Of a DNA stretch of 29,554 nucleotides, positions 7,858-15,881 are shown in pieces. The notes beneath the pieces are model-generated. The model made no database searches and was not told the origin of the DNA. It worked only from the letters and a program-made list of their open reading frames with translations. The stretch is from Coriobacteriaceae bacterium (GTDB taxonomy: Bacteria; Actinomycetota; Coriobacteriia; Coriobacteriales; UMGS124): contig JAHZGC010000004.1 in NCBI GenBank assembly GCA_019421015.1, forward strand, positions 1-29,554, given 5' to 3'. How positions within the stretch are numbered: the first letter of the stretch is position 1; each line of letters opens with the position of its first letter. Made by a program: the position numbers and the translations under genes.

Positions 7858-9471
7858 ATGTCGACCTTGTCCGACCAGATATCCTCGCGTCGCACCTTTG
7901 CGATCATCTCGCACCCCGACGCGGGCAAGACCACCCTGACCGAGAAGCTCCTGCTCTATACGGGCAGCATCCAGACGGCCGGCTCGGTCAAGGGCAAGGG
8001 CGGTTCCAAGCATGCGGTCTCCGACTGGATGGATATCGAGAAGCAGCGCGGTATCAGCGTCACCTCGTCGGTGCTGCAGTTCAACTACAACGGCACCTGC
8101 GTGAACATCCTCGACACTCCGGGCCACCAGGACTTCTCTGAGGACACCTACCGTACGCTCATGGCGGCCGACGCCGCGGTCATGGTCATCGACGGCGCCA
8201 AGGGCGTCGAGGCCCAGACCGTCAAGCTCTTTAAGGTCTGTACGCTGCGCCACATTCCCATCTTCACCTTTGTGAACAAGCTCGACCACGACACCCGCGA
8301 TCCCTTTGACCTCATGGACGAGATCGAGACGGTCCTGGGCATCGGCACCTATCCCATGAACTGGCCCATCGGCAGCGGCAAGAACTTCCGCGGTGTGTTT
8401 GACCGCGCCAGCCGCCATGTGCTGGCCTTCGAGGGAGACGGTCACGCCAATGCGGCCAAGAAGGTCAAGGGTGTCGAGGCCACGCTGGGCGACAAGGAGC
8501 TCGACGAGCTCATCGGCGTCGAGAACCACCAGAACCTCATGGACGACATCGAGCTGCTCGACGGCGCTGCCGACGAGTTTGACCTCGAGGCCGTACGGTC
8601 GGGCAAGCTCTCGCCGGTCTTCTTTGGCTCCGCGCTCACCAACTTCGGCGTCGAGCCGTTCCTCAAGGACTTTTTGCGCCTGGCGCCGAGCCCCATGCCC
8701 TATACCGACGTGCTGACCGGCGAGCCGGTGGACCCCGCGCGTGACGACTTCTCGGGCTTCGTCTTCAAGATCCAGGCCAACATGGACCGCAACCACCGCG
8801 ACCGCATCGCCTTCGTGCGCATCTGCTCCGGGCGGTTTGAGCGAGGCATGGACGCCTACCATGTGCAGGCCGACCGCAAGCTCAAGCTGGCCTCGGGCAC
8901 GGCCATGATGGCCGACGACCGCGCCACGGTCGATGAGGCCTTCGCCGGCGACATCGTGGGCCTCTTCGACCCCGGCATCTTCTCGATCGGCGACACCGTG
9001 TGCACGGGCAAGCCGCCGGTCAAGTTCTCGGGCATCCCCACCTTTGCCCCCGAGCATTTTGCTCGCGTCTCGCAGGTCGACACCCTCAAGCGCAAGCAGT
9101 TCGTCAAGGGCATGGAGGAGCTTGCCCAGGAGGGTGCCATCCAGATCTCCCGCGAGGTCGGCGGCGGCATGGAGAGCGTCATCGTGGGCGTGGTCGGCGT
9201 GCTGCAGTTCGAGGTCCTCGAACAGCGCCTCGAAAGCGAGTACCATGTGCGGGTGCGCCGCCAGCCGCTGCCCTATACCGAGATCCGCTGGATCGAGAAC
9301 AAGCCCGACGAGCTCGACGTTCGCACGCTCGACCTGGCCCGCGACACCCTGCGGGTGGAGGACATGCGCGGCAACAAGCTGCTGCTCTTCATCAACCAGT
9401 GGAACGTCAACTGGGCCCTGGAGCGCAACCCCAAGCTCAAGCTCTCGGAGTTCGGCAGCTCGATGGTGTAG
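7858..9471 (+). CDS. prfC: Peptide chain release factor 3 (RF3)
   Basis: This 537-residue translational GTPase matches RF3 in length (about 530) and layout. It has the P-loop SHPDAGKTT (19-27), the switch region KQRGISVTSSV (62-72), DTPGHQDFSE (86-95) and the NKLDHD guanine-recognition motif (about 139-144). RF3-specific beta-barrel and C-terminal domains follow, including GVVGVLQFEVL. RF3 recycles RF1/RF2 from the ribosome after peptide release in the cytoplasm. The start has GGAAGGA seven bases upstream. It is a single gene under its own -10 box, and a GC-rich inverted repeat follows the stop. Confidence 0.96.
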   Translation: MSTLSDQISSRRTFAIISHPDAGKTTLTEKLLLYTGSIQTAGSVKGKGGSKHAVSDWMDIEKQRGISVTSSVLQFNYNGTCVNILDTPGHQDFSEDTYRTLMAADAAVMVIDGAKGVEAQTVKLFKVCTLRHIPIFTFVNKLDHDTRDPFDLMDEIETVLGIGTYPMNWPIGSGKNFRGVFDRASRHVLAFEGDGHANAAKKVKGVEATLGDKELDELIGVENHQNLMDDIELLDGAADEFDLEAVRSGKLSPVFFGSALTNFGVEPFLKDFLRLAPSPMPYTDVLTGEPVDPARDDFSGFVFKIQANMDRNHRDRIAFVRICSGRFERGMDAYHVQADRKLKLASGTAMMADDRATVDEAFAGDIVGLFDPGIFSIGDTVCTGKPPVKFSGIPTFAPEHFARVSQVDTLKRKQFVKGMEELAQEGAIQISREVGGGMESVIVGVVGVLQFEVLEQRLESEYHVRVRRQPLPYTEIRWIENKPDELDVRTLDLARDTLRVEDMRGNKLLLFINQWNVNWALERNPKLKLSEFGSSMV

Positions 9472-9475
9472 AAAT

Positions 9476-9532
9476 CGCGGCCCCGCAACGCCTATCCCGT
9501 GCAAAAACGGAGTGGTGCTGCGGGGTCGCGCG
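9476..9532 (+). terminator. Possible attenuated terminator hairpin after prfC
   Basis: GCGGCCCCGCA (about 9478-9488) can pair with TGCGGGGTCGC (about 9519-9529) with one G-T wobble. There is no T run, so it is a weak terminator candidate. Confidence 0.35.
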
Positions 9533-9536
9533 TGCC

Positions 9537-9542
9537 TACAAT
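9537..9542 (+). promoter_or_regulatory. -10 box of GyrI-like gene
   Basis: TACAAT in a CTACAAT context lies 34 bases before the ATG at 9577. No clear -35 box is seen. Confidence 0.5.
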
Positions 9543-9576
9543 GGTGCGACCAGCGATCGGGTAGGAGGCCAACGCC

Positions 9577-10209
9577 ATGCCGTTCGATTACAAAAAAGAG
9601 TTCAAGGAGCTCTATCAGCCGTCCAAGAAGCCGTCGCTCGTTGAGGTGCCCGCCATGAATTACGTGGCGGTGCGCGGCAAGGGAGACCCCAACGAACCCG
9701 ACGGCGACTACCAGCACGCGCTGGAGCTGCTCTACGGCATCTCGTTCACCATCAAGATGGCTCCCAAGGCCGGCGTCGACCTCGACGGGTACTTTGCCTA
9801 CGTGGTGCCGCCTCTCGAGGGCTTTTGGTCGCTGCCCGGCAGCGAAGGCTTCGACCCGGCGCGCAAGGCCGAGTTCTCCTGGATAAGCTGCATCCGGCTG
9901 CCCGACTTCGTGACGCCCGAGACGTTTGCCTGGGCCAAGGAGGAGGCGGAGCGCAAGAAGAAGCGGGACTTCTCCCGGGCGGAGTTCCTGACGGTCGACG
10001 AGGGTCTCTGCGTGCAGTGCATGCATGTAGGTCCCTACGATGACGAACCGCCGACCATCGCCGCCATGCGTACCTTTGCCGAGGAGAGCGGCTGCCGCGT
10101 CAATCTGGGGCCCCAGCGGCTGCACCACGAGATCTATCTCTCGGACCCGCGCCGCACGGCACCTGAGAAGATCAAAACGGTGATTCGCATTCCCGTGCGG
10201 CGGGCGTAG
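9577..10209 (+). CDS. GyrI-like small-molecule-binding domain protein
   Basis: This 210-residue protein opens with FDYKKEFKELYQPSKKP and LVEVPAMNYVAVRGKGDPNE, the signature of the stand-alone GyrI-like (SOUL/AraC effector-binding type) family. It ends with VQCMHVGPYDDEPPTIAAM, which is typical of the ligand fold. No DNA-binding domain is present. Family members bind or hydrolyse small amphipathic molecules, but the ligand here is unknown. ATG 9577 has GGAGG ten bases upstream. It is transcribed alone toward a facing flavoprotein gene, and palindromic element A1 separates the two. Confidence 0.85.
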   Translation: MPFDYKKEFKELYQPSKKPSLVEVPAMNYVAVRGKGDPNEPDGDYQHALELLYGISFTIKMAPKAGVDLDGYFAYVVPPLEGFWSLPGSEGFDPARKAEFSWISCIRLPDFVTPETFAWAKEEAERKKKRDFSRAEFLTVDEGLCVQCMHVGPYDDEPPTIAAMRTFAEESGCRVNLGPQRLHHEIYLSDPRRTAPEKIKTVIRIPVRRA

Positions 10210-10261
10210 GTGCGTGGCGCACGGGGACGGGTCGGCCGGGCGTGCTTGGGACGGGTCGAGA

Positions 10262-10387
10262 GGTTGTGCGGGCTGAGTGTGTTTCGCTTCCATAAAACCC
10301 TCAAGTTGCTGTTCTGACGTTCCTGGGGTTTTACGTTCAAACCCTTAAGTTGCTTTAACACCCATACCTGGGTCAGCCCGCACAACC
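10262..10387. repeat. Element A, copy 1: 126-bp palindromic element
   Basis: Outer arms GGTTGTGCGGGCTGA (10262-10276) and TCAGCCCGCACAACC (10373-10387) are a perfect 15-bp inverted repeat. Inside are two direct units, AAACCCTCAAGTTG and AAACCCTTAAGTTG, 44 nt apart, and TAAAACCC/GGGTTTTA (10293-10300 and 10326-10333) can pair. A second copy of identical length and internal spacing is at 24425. It lies between two converging genes in the gap 10210-10420. Confidence 0.85.
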
Positions 10388-10420
10388 GTTATAGGTCGTC
10401 CATTCCCCGTGCGTGCTGAC

Positions 10421-12610
10421 TTACAGCGCACGGGCCGCCAGGTTGCCCGAGCTGATGGCCTCGCTGATGTTGAAGGGTGCGGCGGCGTCGCCCACGACCA
10501 CGGTCTCGACGCCCAGGTCGGCGGCCGGGTTGGGCAGAAGGTCGCTCAGATCGACCACGGCGTCGGCGGCAACGGTAAAGTCCACGCCAATTTCGTTGCT
10601 CGTGAAGCTCACACCGTCCTCGGTCACGGTGATTCCCGAGGCGCTTGGCCAAATGCGCACGCCGTTGCTGGTTAGGGCGTTCTGGATGAACTGGCGCACG
10701 TTCACAGAGTGGCCCTTCTCAAAGGCGTCCATGGGGTCGGGGGTCACGATCTGCACCTGCTTGCCCTGCTTGACCAGGTAGATAGCGGTATCGACGGCGC
10801 GCGCGTTGCTACCGAGCACCACGACCTTCTGGGTATCGCCCAGGGTGGGCACGCCAGCAAAGCCCACGGTGCCCGCCAGGGGCTCGGGCTCCACGCCGCC
10901 GGTTGCCCAGATCACCACGTCGGGCGACTCCGCAGCCACGAGGGCGGCGTCCACCTCGGTGTCCAGGCGCACCTCCACACCGGCCACCTCAAGCTGCTTG
11001 GCCAGGTAGGTGGCCAGACGGCCCAGGTTCTCGTGGGGACCCTTGATGGCCTCGGCCACCGGCAGGGTTCCTCCCAGCGCGCCGGTCTTCTCGCACAGCA
11101 CCACCGCGTGGCCGCGCTCGGCCGCCACGCGCGCCGCCTCCATGCCGGCGGGGCCGCCGCCCGCCACGAGCACCCGGCGCGGCTCCTCGGCCGGCGCGGG
11201 CTCAAAGCCCTCGGGCATCGCGGGGCCGTAGGCGCGCCAGTTGGCGGCGTTCACGCGGCAGTGCTCGATGCACTGGCCGCTCTGGTCGGCGTCGTAGAAG
11301 CAGTGCAGGCAGCGGGTGCAGGGGGCGATCTCGTCGATGCGGCCCTCGCGCAGCTTGTTCACGTAGCCGGGGTCCACGCACAGCGGGCGGGTCATGATCA
11401 AGAAGTCCACCTTGCCGTCGACGATGGCCGACTCAAACAGGTCGGGGGCCTGGGCCGGGTCGTTGTAGGTGGCGCAGCCCACGGGGATGCTCACGGCCTG
11501 CTTGATGGCCTCGGCGATGTCGAGGGTAAGGCCGCAGCCCGAGTTGTTGCCGCGCACAAGGCCCTGGAAGTGCTTGTCAAAGTCGTAGCGGCCGCTCTTG
11601 GCGTTGGCGCCCTCCAGGCCGTTGGCGCAGAAGTATAGCTCGCCGGCAAACTGGGCGATATGGGTATAGCCGGGCCCGATGCGTACGTGCAGCGAGTCGG
11701 CACCGGCCTCCTCGAGAATCTTGGCGATGGCGCGGTTCTCCTCCACCGTGGTCATGAGAGCGTCGTTGCCCAGGTCGGCGTCGTTGCTCTCCACGCCGTT
11801 GATGAGCGCCTGCACCATGAAGCCGGGGCCGCAGGCCTCCTTGATGGCACGGATGGTCTCGACCGCCCAGCGCGTGCGGTTCTCGAGCGATTGGGCGCCG
11901 TACTCGTCGTCGCGGTTGTTGCGGGCGCGGCTCAAGAACGACTGGCCCACGTTGTTGGCGGCCATGTTGAGCTCGATGGCGTCAAAGCCGTCGGCCTGCA
12001 GGGTCTTGGCGATGTCGACCACCACCTGCTCCCACGACTGGATCTCCTCCTTGGAGTAGTCACCGATGAAGGGGGCCGTGTAGTCGAGCGGTCCAATGGG
12101 CGCGCCCATGGTGTCGAACTGGTAGCCCACGGTGCAGCCTTCCGCATGCAGGGCGTCCACGAGGCCCTTCATGTCGTAGGCGCTGTAGTCCTGCTTGAAG
12201 GGTGAGGCGGTCATCTCCCACAGGTTGGCCGCGTCCTCGATCCAGATCATCTCGACGCCGCCCTTGGCCATGCGCAGATAGTAGTTGATGTACTCGTCGG
12301 GGTTGGCGGCAAGGAAGGCCAGCTGGAAGGCGGCCGACTTGACCATGCGGTGGTGGAACGTGCGACCGCCCATCTGCCACTCGCTGAACAGGGCCGACTT
12401 CGAGAAGTCCTCGATGGAGTTGGTGGTGTAGCTGTAGTCCTGCGGGTTGATGGCGCGTGCGCCCTCGGTCGGCGTTCCGGCGGCTACGACGGTCTCGGCG
12501 GCGACGGCGCTCTGTGGGGCTGCGGCAGCCAGCGACGATGCGGCGGCGATGCCCAGCCCGGCGGCGGCGCTTCCCGCAACGAATTGGCGGCGGCTTACGG
12601 CGGTGTCCAT
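10421..12610 (-). CDS. Tat-exported OYE-like NADH:flavin oxidoreductase with 4Fe-4S and FAD domains
   Basis: This 729-residue protein begins with a twin-arginine signal (SRRQFVAG at residues 6-13, a hydrophobic stretch, and an AVAAE-like cleavage region near 35-40). An old-yellow-enzyme TIM barrel follows (HHRMVKSAAF, LHVRIGPGYTH), then a cysteine cluster CTRCLHC plus CIEHC at about 429-450 for a 4Fe-4S cluster. The FAD/NAD Rossmann domains are VLVAGGGPAGMEAA near 480 and KVVVLGSNARAVDTA. This is the 2-enoate/2,4-dienoyl-CoA reductase layout, relocated outside the membrane by the Tat signal. It is likely an anaerobic reductase of an exogenous unsaturated substrate. The start is set by GGGAG before ATG 12610. 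A frameshifted LysR gene lies upstream. Confidence 0.9.
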   Translation of the reverse strand: MDTAVSRRQFVAGSAAAGLGIAAASSLAAAAPQSAVAAETVVAAGTPTEGARAINPQDYSYTTNSIEDFSKSALFSEWQMGGRTFHHRMVKSAAFQLAFLAANPDEYINYYLRMAKGGVEMIWIEDAANLWEMTASPFKQDYSAYDMKGLVDALHAEGCTVGYQFDTMGAPIGPLDYTAPFIGDYSKEEIQSWEQVVVDIAKTLQADGFDAIELNMAANNVGQSFLSRARNNRDDEYGAQSLENRTRWAVETIRAIKEACGPGFMVQALINGVESNDADLGNDALMTTVEENRAIAKILEEAGADSLHVRIGPGYTHIAQFAGELYFCANGLEGANAKSGRYDFDKHFQGLVRGNNSGCGLTLDIAEAIKQAVSIPVGCATYNDPAQAPDLFESAIVDGKVDFLIMTRPLCVDPGYVNKLREGRIDEIAPCTRCLHCFYDADQSGQCIEHCRVNAANWRAYGPAMPEGFEPAPAEEPRRVLVAGGGPAGMEAARVAAERGHAVVLCEKTGALGGTLPVAEAIKGPHENLGRLATYLAKQLEVAGVEVRLDTEVDAALVAAESPDVVIWATGGVEPEPLAGTVGFAGVPTLGDTQKVVVLGSNARAVDTAIYLVKQGKQVQIVTPDPMDAFEKGHSVNVRQFIQNALTSNGVRIWPSASGITVTEDGVSFTSNEIGVDFTVAADAVVDLSDLLPNPAADLGVETVVVGDAAAPFNISEAISSGNLAARAL

Positions 12611-12872
12611 GGTGGTCTCCCTTTTCTTGGTGGGCCGTACAAGTCGCATGCGCGGCACGCCTGGGTAGGGGAGAAGCCCTCCCGACCTTTGTGACGCGTC
12701 TTTGGTTGTACGGCGGTTTACCTGGTGTTTTCCGGCTCCCCTCGGGGCTGCCGGCTAAGGGCATTAAAGCATGGGGTACGCAGGGTGCGGAAGGGAGGCT
12801 TTGGAGACGAGGGGCAACCAAAGGGTTGCGGGTCACGACGGAGGCCGCCATGCGGCCACCGGCGGCCCCAAA

Positions 12873-13738
12873 TCAGAAATCCTCAACCTCTGCGACCTTC
12901 TCCGCCGCGAACGCCGCAAAGTCCCGAACCGTCGCGACCGCTTTGGATGCAGGCAGGTGGCTGACCCCGGCCATCCAACGTGGGGCGTCGTCGGGCAACG
13001 GCACGAGCACCATGGACTCGTGGTCGAACTGCCTCCAGGCCGCCCGTTTCTCGACGATGATGCCGCCGGTTCCCCGCAGCATCTCGGACTGACCGAGCAT
13101 GGAATCGCCGTAGTCGCAGGTCAGCTGAGCCTCGATACCGCGGCTGGCCAGGTAGGGGAGAAGCGCCTGCTCCACATGGTTGCTGGGGTCGACCCCAAGG
13201 ATGACCGCTCCGTCGAGCGACTCGAGTGGCAAGACCAGCGCCCCGCCAGGGGCAAAGGCGCCCTGCGCAAGGCGTTCGGGCCCGAAGTGCGCGGCCGAGA
13301 AGACGATTACAAGCTCGGTCGAGACGAGCGGTATATAGACGGCTTCTTCGAGGTGAAGCGGCCCGGCTATGACGGCGTCGGCCCGGCCGTCGAGCAGGTG
13401 GCGTCGGGTTCCACCAGACGCGGCGGCAGCGTGAGCAGCGCACCCGGTTCGAGTGCGAGGGTGAGCGACCCCATGTGCCCGGCCGCATAGGTCTGGGCGT
13501 CGGCGAGAATCTGGTCGCGGTCCCGGAGTATGCGCTGGGCGATGGGAAAGATTGTGCGGGCGAGTTCGGTGGGCTCGATGCCGCGTGCCCCGCGCCTGAA
13601 CAGGGGGCCGAGCTCCGACTCGAGCTGGGTTACCACCTTGCTTGCGGCTTGGCGCGTCATGAACAGGGATTCGGCCGCAGCCGCGAACGACCCGGCCTCG
13701 TAGGCGCTCGCGAAGACCTCGAGCTCGTGGATGTTCAT
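12873..13738 (-). pseudogene. LysR-family regulator, frameshifted
   Basis: From ATG 13738 (AAAGGAGG upstream) the frame encodes a full LysR HTH: MNIHELEVFASAYEAGSFAA, then FMTRQAASKVVTQLESELG. After PPRLVEPD, near position 13420, the reading moves to another frame, which continues as RHLLDGRADAVIAGPLHLEE, then LPLESLDGAVILGVDPSN, to a stop at 12873. One missing base restores a chain of about 288 residues, the normal LysR length. So this is one gene broken by a single-base frameshift, real or from sequencing. It sits upstream of, and codirectional with, the Tat flavoprotein gene and may once have controlled it. Confidence 0.85.
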
Positions 13739-13842
13739 GGTGCGCGGCCTCCTTTCTCCGGGATGATCATGCTAGTGCGCAGGCAAGGGGAGCGCAAGGG
13801 ATGGAGATGCGACGAGGAGGCCGGAAGGGATCGGTCTTTGGT

Positions 13843-14052
13843 GGCACCGAATCGGCGTTATGTAAGGGGGCGGGGGTCCTGGCGGCACCAAACATGAGTT
13901 ATGTAAGGGACGGAAGGCGCTGATGGCACGAAACTGAGGTTGTGTAAGTGCCCAGGCTGCATAACCGCTCGTTTTGGTTGGCCGGCTGTTACAAAGCGCG
14001 GGTTTGGTGCCGTCCTTAGTCATCTGCCGTTACAGAACTCGGATCCGGTGCC
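13843..14052. repeat. Array C: GGCACCrAA...TGTAA units, three direct then two inverted, 41-nt period
   Basis: Direct units start at 13843, 13884 and 13925. Inverted units end at 14011 and 14052. All steps within a block are exactly 41 nt. Each unit reads GGCACC(A/G)AA, about six variable bases, G(G/C)TT, then TGTAA, about 24 nt in all, followed by about 17 variable bases. The TGTAA boxes keep the same 41-nt step. It fills the 363-base divergent gap between the LysR pseudogene and the GNAT gene, and its last unit reaches the GNAT promoter region (TAAAAT at 14060-14065). No gene is seen in the gap. Confidence 0.8.
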
Positions 14053-14101
14053 TCCCGCGTAAAATCAAACTTTATGTTCGGTGGTGCCGAAGGGGGCTGA
14101 C

Positions 14102-14593
14102 ATGCATGAATGCACATTTGTTTCTCGGCCGCTTGTCGAAGAAGATCTGCCGTTGGTTCTTGAGCTGTGTTTGGGCAACCCCCTGTATTACGGTTTCATA
14201 GGTGAAAAACCGACAATTGAAAGCTTGGCTGTCGAGTTGGGGGAGTTGCCTCCTGGCTGTTCTCCTGAACAAAAGCGGACGGTTGGTTATTTTGATCGAA
14301 GCGGTAAGCTGGCGGCCTTTTTAGATTTGGTGTACGACTATCCGGATGAGCGATGCGCCTATATCGGTCTCTTCATGGTGGCAATCGACTTTCAAGGCAG
14401 GGGCGTGGGAACGGCCATCGTCAACGATCTTTTGGTTAGCCTGCATGCCCGGGGCTTTTCTCGCGTGCGCCTGGCCTATGTTCGGGGCAATTGGCAATCG
14501 CAGACTTTTTGGGAGAAGTGCGGATTCGTCCAAGTCGGCGAACCAGTGGCGTTCGCATCTTATGCGGCGGTACCGATGGAGCGCGTTCTGTAG
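14102..14593 (+). CDS. GNAT family N-acetyltransferase
   Basis: This 163-residue protein has a GNAT fold. The central strand YIGLFMVAIDFQGRGVGTAI contains the acetyl-CoA pyrophosphate loop QGRGVG, and the end has VRGNWQSQTFWEKCGFVQVG, the usual motif B. The acceptor is unknown. The start is ATG 14102, with AGGGGG six bases upstream; a GTG seven codons earlier lacks a ribosome site. Codon use is less GC-biased than its neighbours (many TTT, TTG, GTT, GAA). It is bracketed by repeat arrays C and D, so it may have arrived separately. Confidence 0.88.
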   Translation: MHECTFVSRPLVEEDLPLVLELCLGNPLYYGFIGEKPTIESLAVELGELPPGCSPEQKRTVGYFDRSGKLAAFLDLVYDYPDERCAYIGLFMVAIDFQGRGVGTAIVNDLLVSLHARGFSRVRLAYVRGNWQSQTFWEKCGFVQVGEPVAFASYAAVPMERVL

Positions 14594-14650
14594 GAGGCGG
14601 GTGTTCAGCAGGGGAGTTGCCCTGGGGCCGCGCTGGGTGCATGGGATCTG

Positions 14651-14864
14651 TGGTAAAAAGCCATTCCAATCAGGAAGCGACCCCCCCCGGCAATGGCATG
14701 AAAGCGGTGTAATCAGGATGCCAGAGGTGCCAGATGGCAAGAAATCGCAGTAATCAGGACGCTGGGGCCGTCGGATGTCCACTCATGTCCGTTGAACGTC
14801 CTGATCCCAGCGATTTCTTGCCAGATGACCTTCCTGATGTCCTGATTACTCCAACTTCCTGTCA
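14651..14864. repeat. Array D: TGGCA...ATCAGGA units, three direct then two inverted, 41-nt period
   Basis: Five 28-nt units follow TGGCAaGAAAtcg..GTAATCAGGACGC. Direct units start at 14651, 14694 and 14735 (steps 43 and 41). Inverted units end at 14823 and 14864 (step 41). The inner pair shares TGGCAAGAAATCGC exactly and the outer pair shares GTAATCAGGA, so the two arms form an imperfect inverted repeat of about 70 nt without gaps around 14779. A run of eight C is at 14681-14688. It fills the 415-base gap 14594-15008 between the GNAT and AraC genes; nothing coding is seen there. Confidence 0.8.
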
Positions 14865-15008
14865 TTCGTCCTTTTTGCACCGACGCGGCAAGCCCGCGCA
14901 ATTTCATACAAGCCCCCATGTCTTCAAAGCGCTATGGTGCTGTAGCCAGTCGACCGTTCCATATCACCGTCGGCACCACCGACCCAAAAGGAGGCGTTCC
15001 CGCCAGTC

Positions 15009-15881
15009 ATGAGCATCCCGCAGGCCAAAGCCTCCAATCCGACTCCCTGCTGCATGATCACTCCGCTGCCGTTCCTCGGGGGAGAAAAGCGCAGCTACCG
15101 AGGTCTTCTCCAGCCGTTCGTTCCTCACGCGCACGATTGCTACGTAATCGGGCGTGTGCTACAAGGTTCTCGGTCCCTGCGGCTGAACGGCCGCCTCATT
15201 CAGATTGGTTCCGGCGACGTCGTCGTGTTCAACCCTGGAGACGTTCACGGGTGCGACCAGCTGGACGATACCCCCTTCGCCTACGACAGTGTCACCGTTG
15301 CTGCCGACGCGCTCGACGGGGCGCGGTTACGCCGCCCTGCCGCCAACGACGCCGTGGCCACATCCGCCGTGAACGCCTTGATGGACGCCGTGGGCGCTGC
15401 GGAGCCCGACGACTTGGTTGCGGAGCGCGTCATGGTCGTCGCGGACCGGCTCCAGATGGCCGCGGACCCTGACCTCAGCCGCAGCCTCACCGTGCCGTGC
15501 CCTTCCCACGAGCCTTCGGCGCTGCGCACCTATGAGTATCTGCGCCTTCATCTGGCCGACTCCGTAAACTTGGGAGTCTTGGCCGCCATGGAGGGCCTCT
15601 CTCCCTACGCGCTCATCCGCGCCTACCGCCGGCGTTTCTCGATAACCCCGCTGCAGCACCTGGCCTCGATGCGCATTGAGCGCGCGTGCGGGCTGCTTGC
15701 GGGTGGTGCGGTTCCTTCTGACGTGGCCGCTCAAACGGGGTTCTGCGATCAGGCCCATCTCACGCGGGCGTTCAAGCAGCGAATGGGTGTCACCCCGGCG
15801 GCCTATGGAAAGATGGCCGTGCTCGGCCGGGCGGCTGGCTACGCAGCGGAACAGGCGAAGGGGGCCGCAGGATGCGCATGA
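15009..15881 (+). CDS. AraC-family transcriptional regulator
   Basis: This 290-residue protein has an N-terminal cupin-like effector domain (PHAHDCYVIGRVLQGSRSL, then IGSGDVVVFNPGDVHGC) and a C-terminal AraC double HTH (LGVLAAMEGLSPYALIRAYR, then PSDVAAQTGFCDQAHLTRAF). ATG 15009 is preceded by AAAGGAGG at a rather long distance of about 14 bases. Its stop overlaps the start of a DMT-type transporter (ATGA). Pairs of AraC with an EamA transporter on the same transcript are common, with the regulator sensing the exported or imported compound. Confidence 0.88.
   Translation: MSIPQAKASNPTPCCMITPLPFLGGEKRSYRGLLQPFVPHAHDCYVIGRVLQGSRSLRLNGRLIQIGSGDVVVFNPGDVHGCDQLDDTPFAYDSVTVAADALDGARLRRPAANDAVATSAVNALMDAVGAAEPDDLVAERVMVVADRLQMAADPDLSRSLTVPCPSHEPSALRTYEYLRLHLADSVNLGVLAAMEGLSPYALIRAYRRRFSITPLQHLASMRIERACGLLAGGAVPSDVAAQTGFCDQAHLTRAFKQRMGVTPAAYGKMAVLGRAAGYAAEQAKGAAGCA

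Noticed and set aside
7810..10293. Very long open frame on the minus strand opposite prfC
   Set aside because: It is antisense to two confidently identified genes. High third-position GC leaves such shadows open.
12689..12840. Another inverted element around CTTTGGTTG/CAACCAAAG between LysR and the flavoprotein gene
   Set aside because: The match beyond 9 bp is patchy, with no repeat or copy elsewhere in the window. It may be promoter-associated, so it is not listed.
13843..14864. CRISPR array
   Set aside because: Units are degenerate, partly inverted and few, with spacers of only about 13-17 bases, and there are no cas genes.
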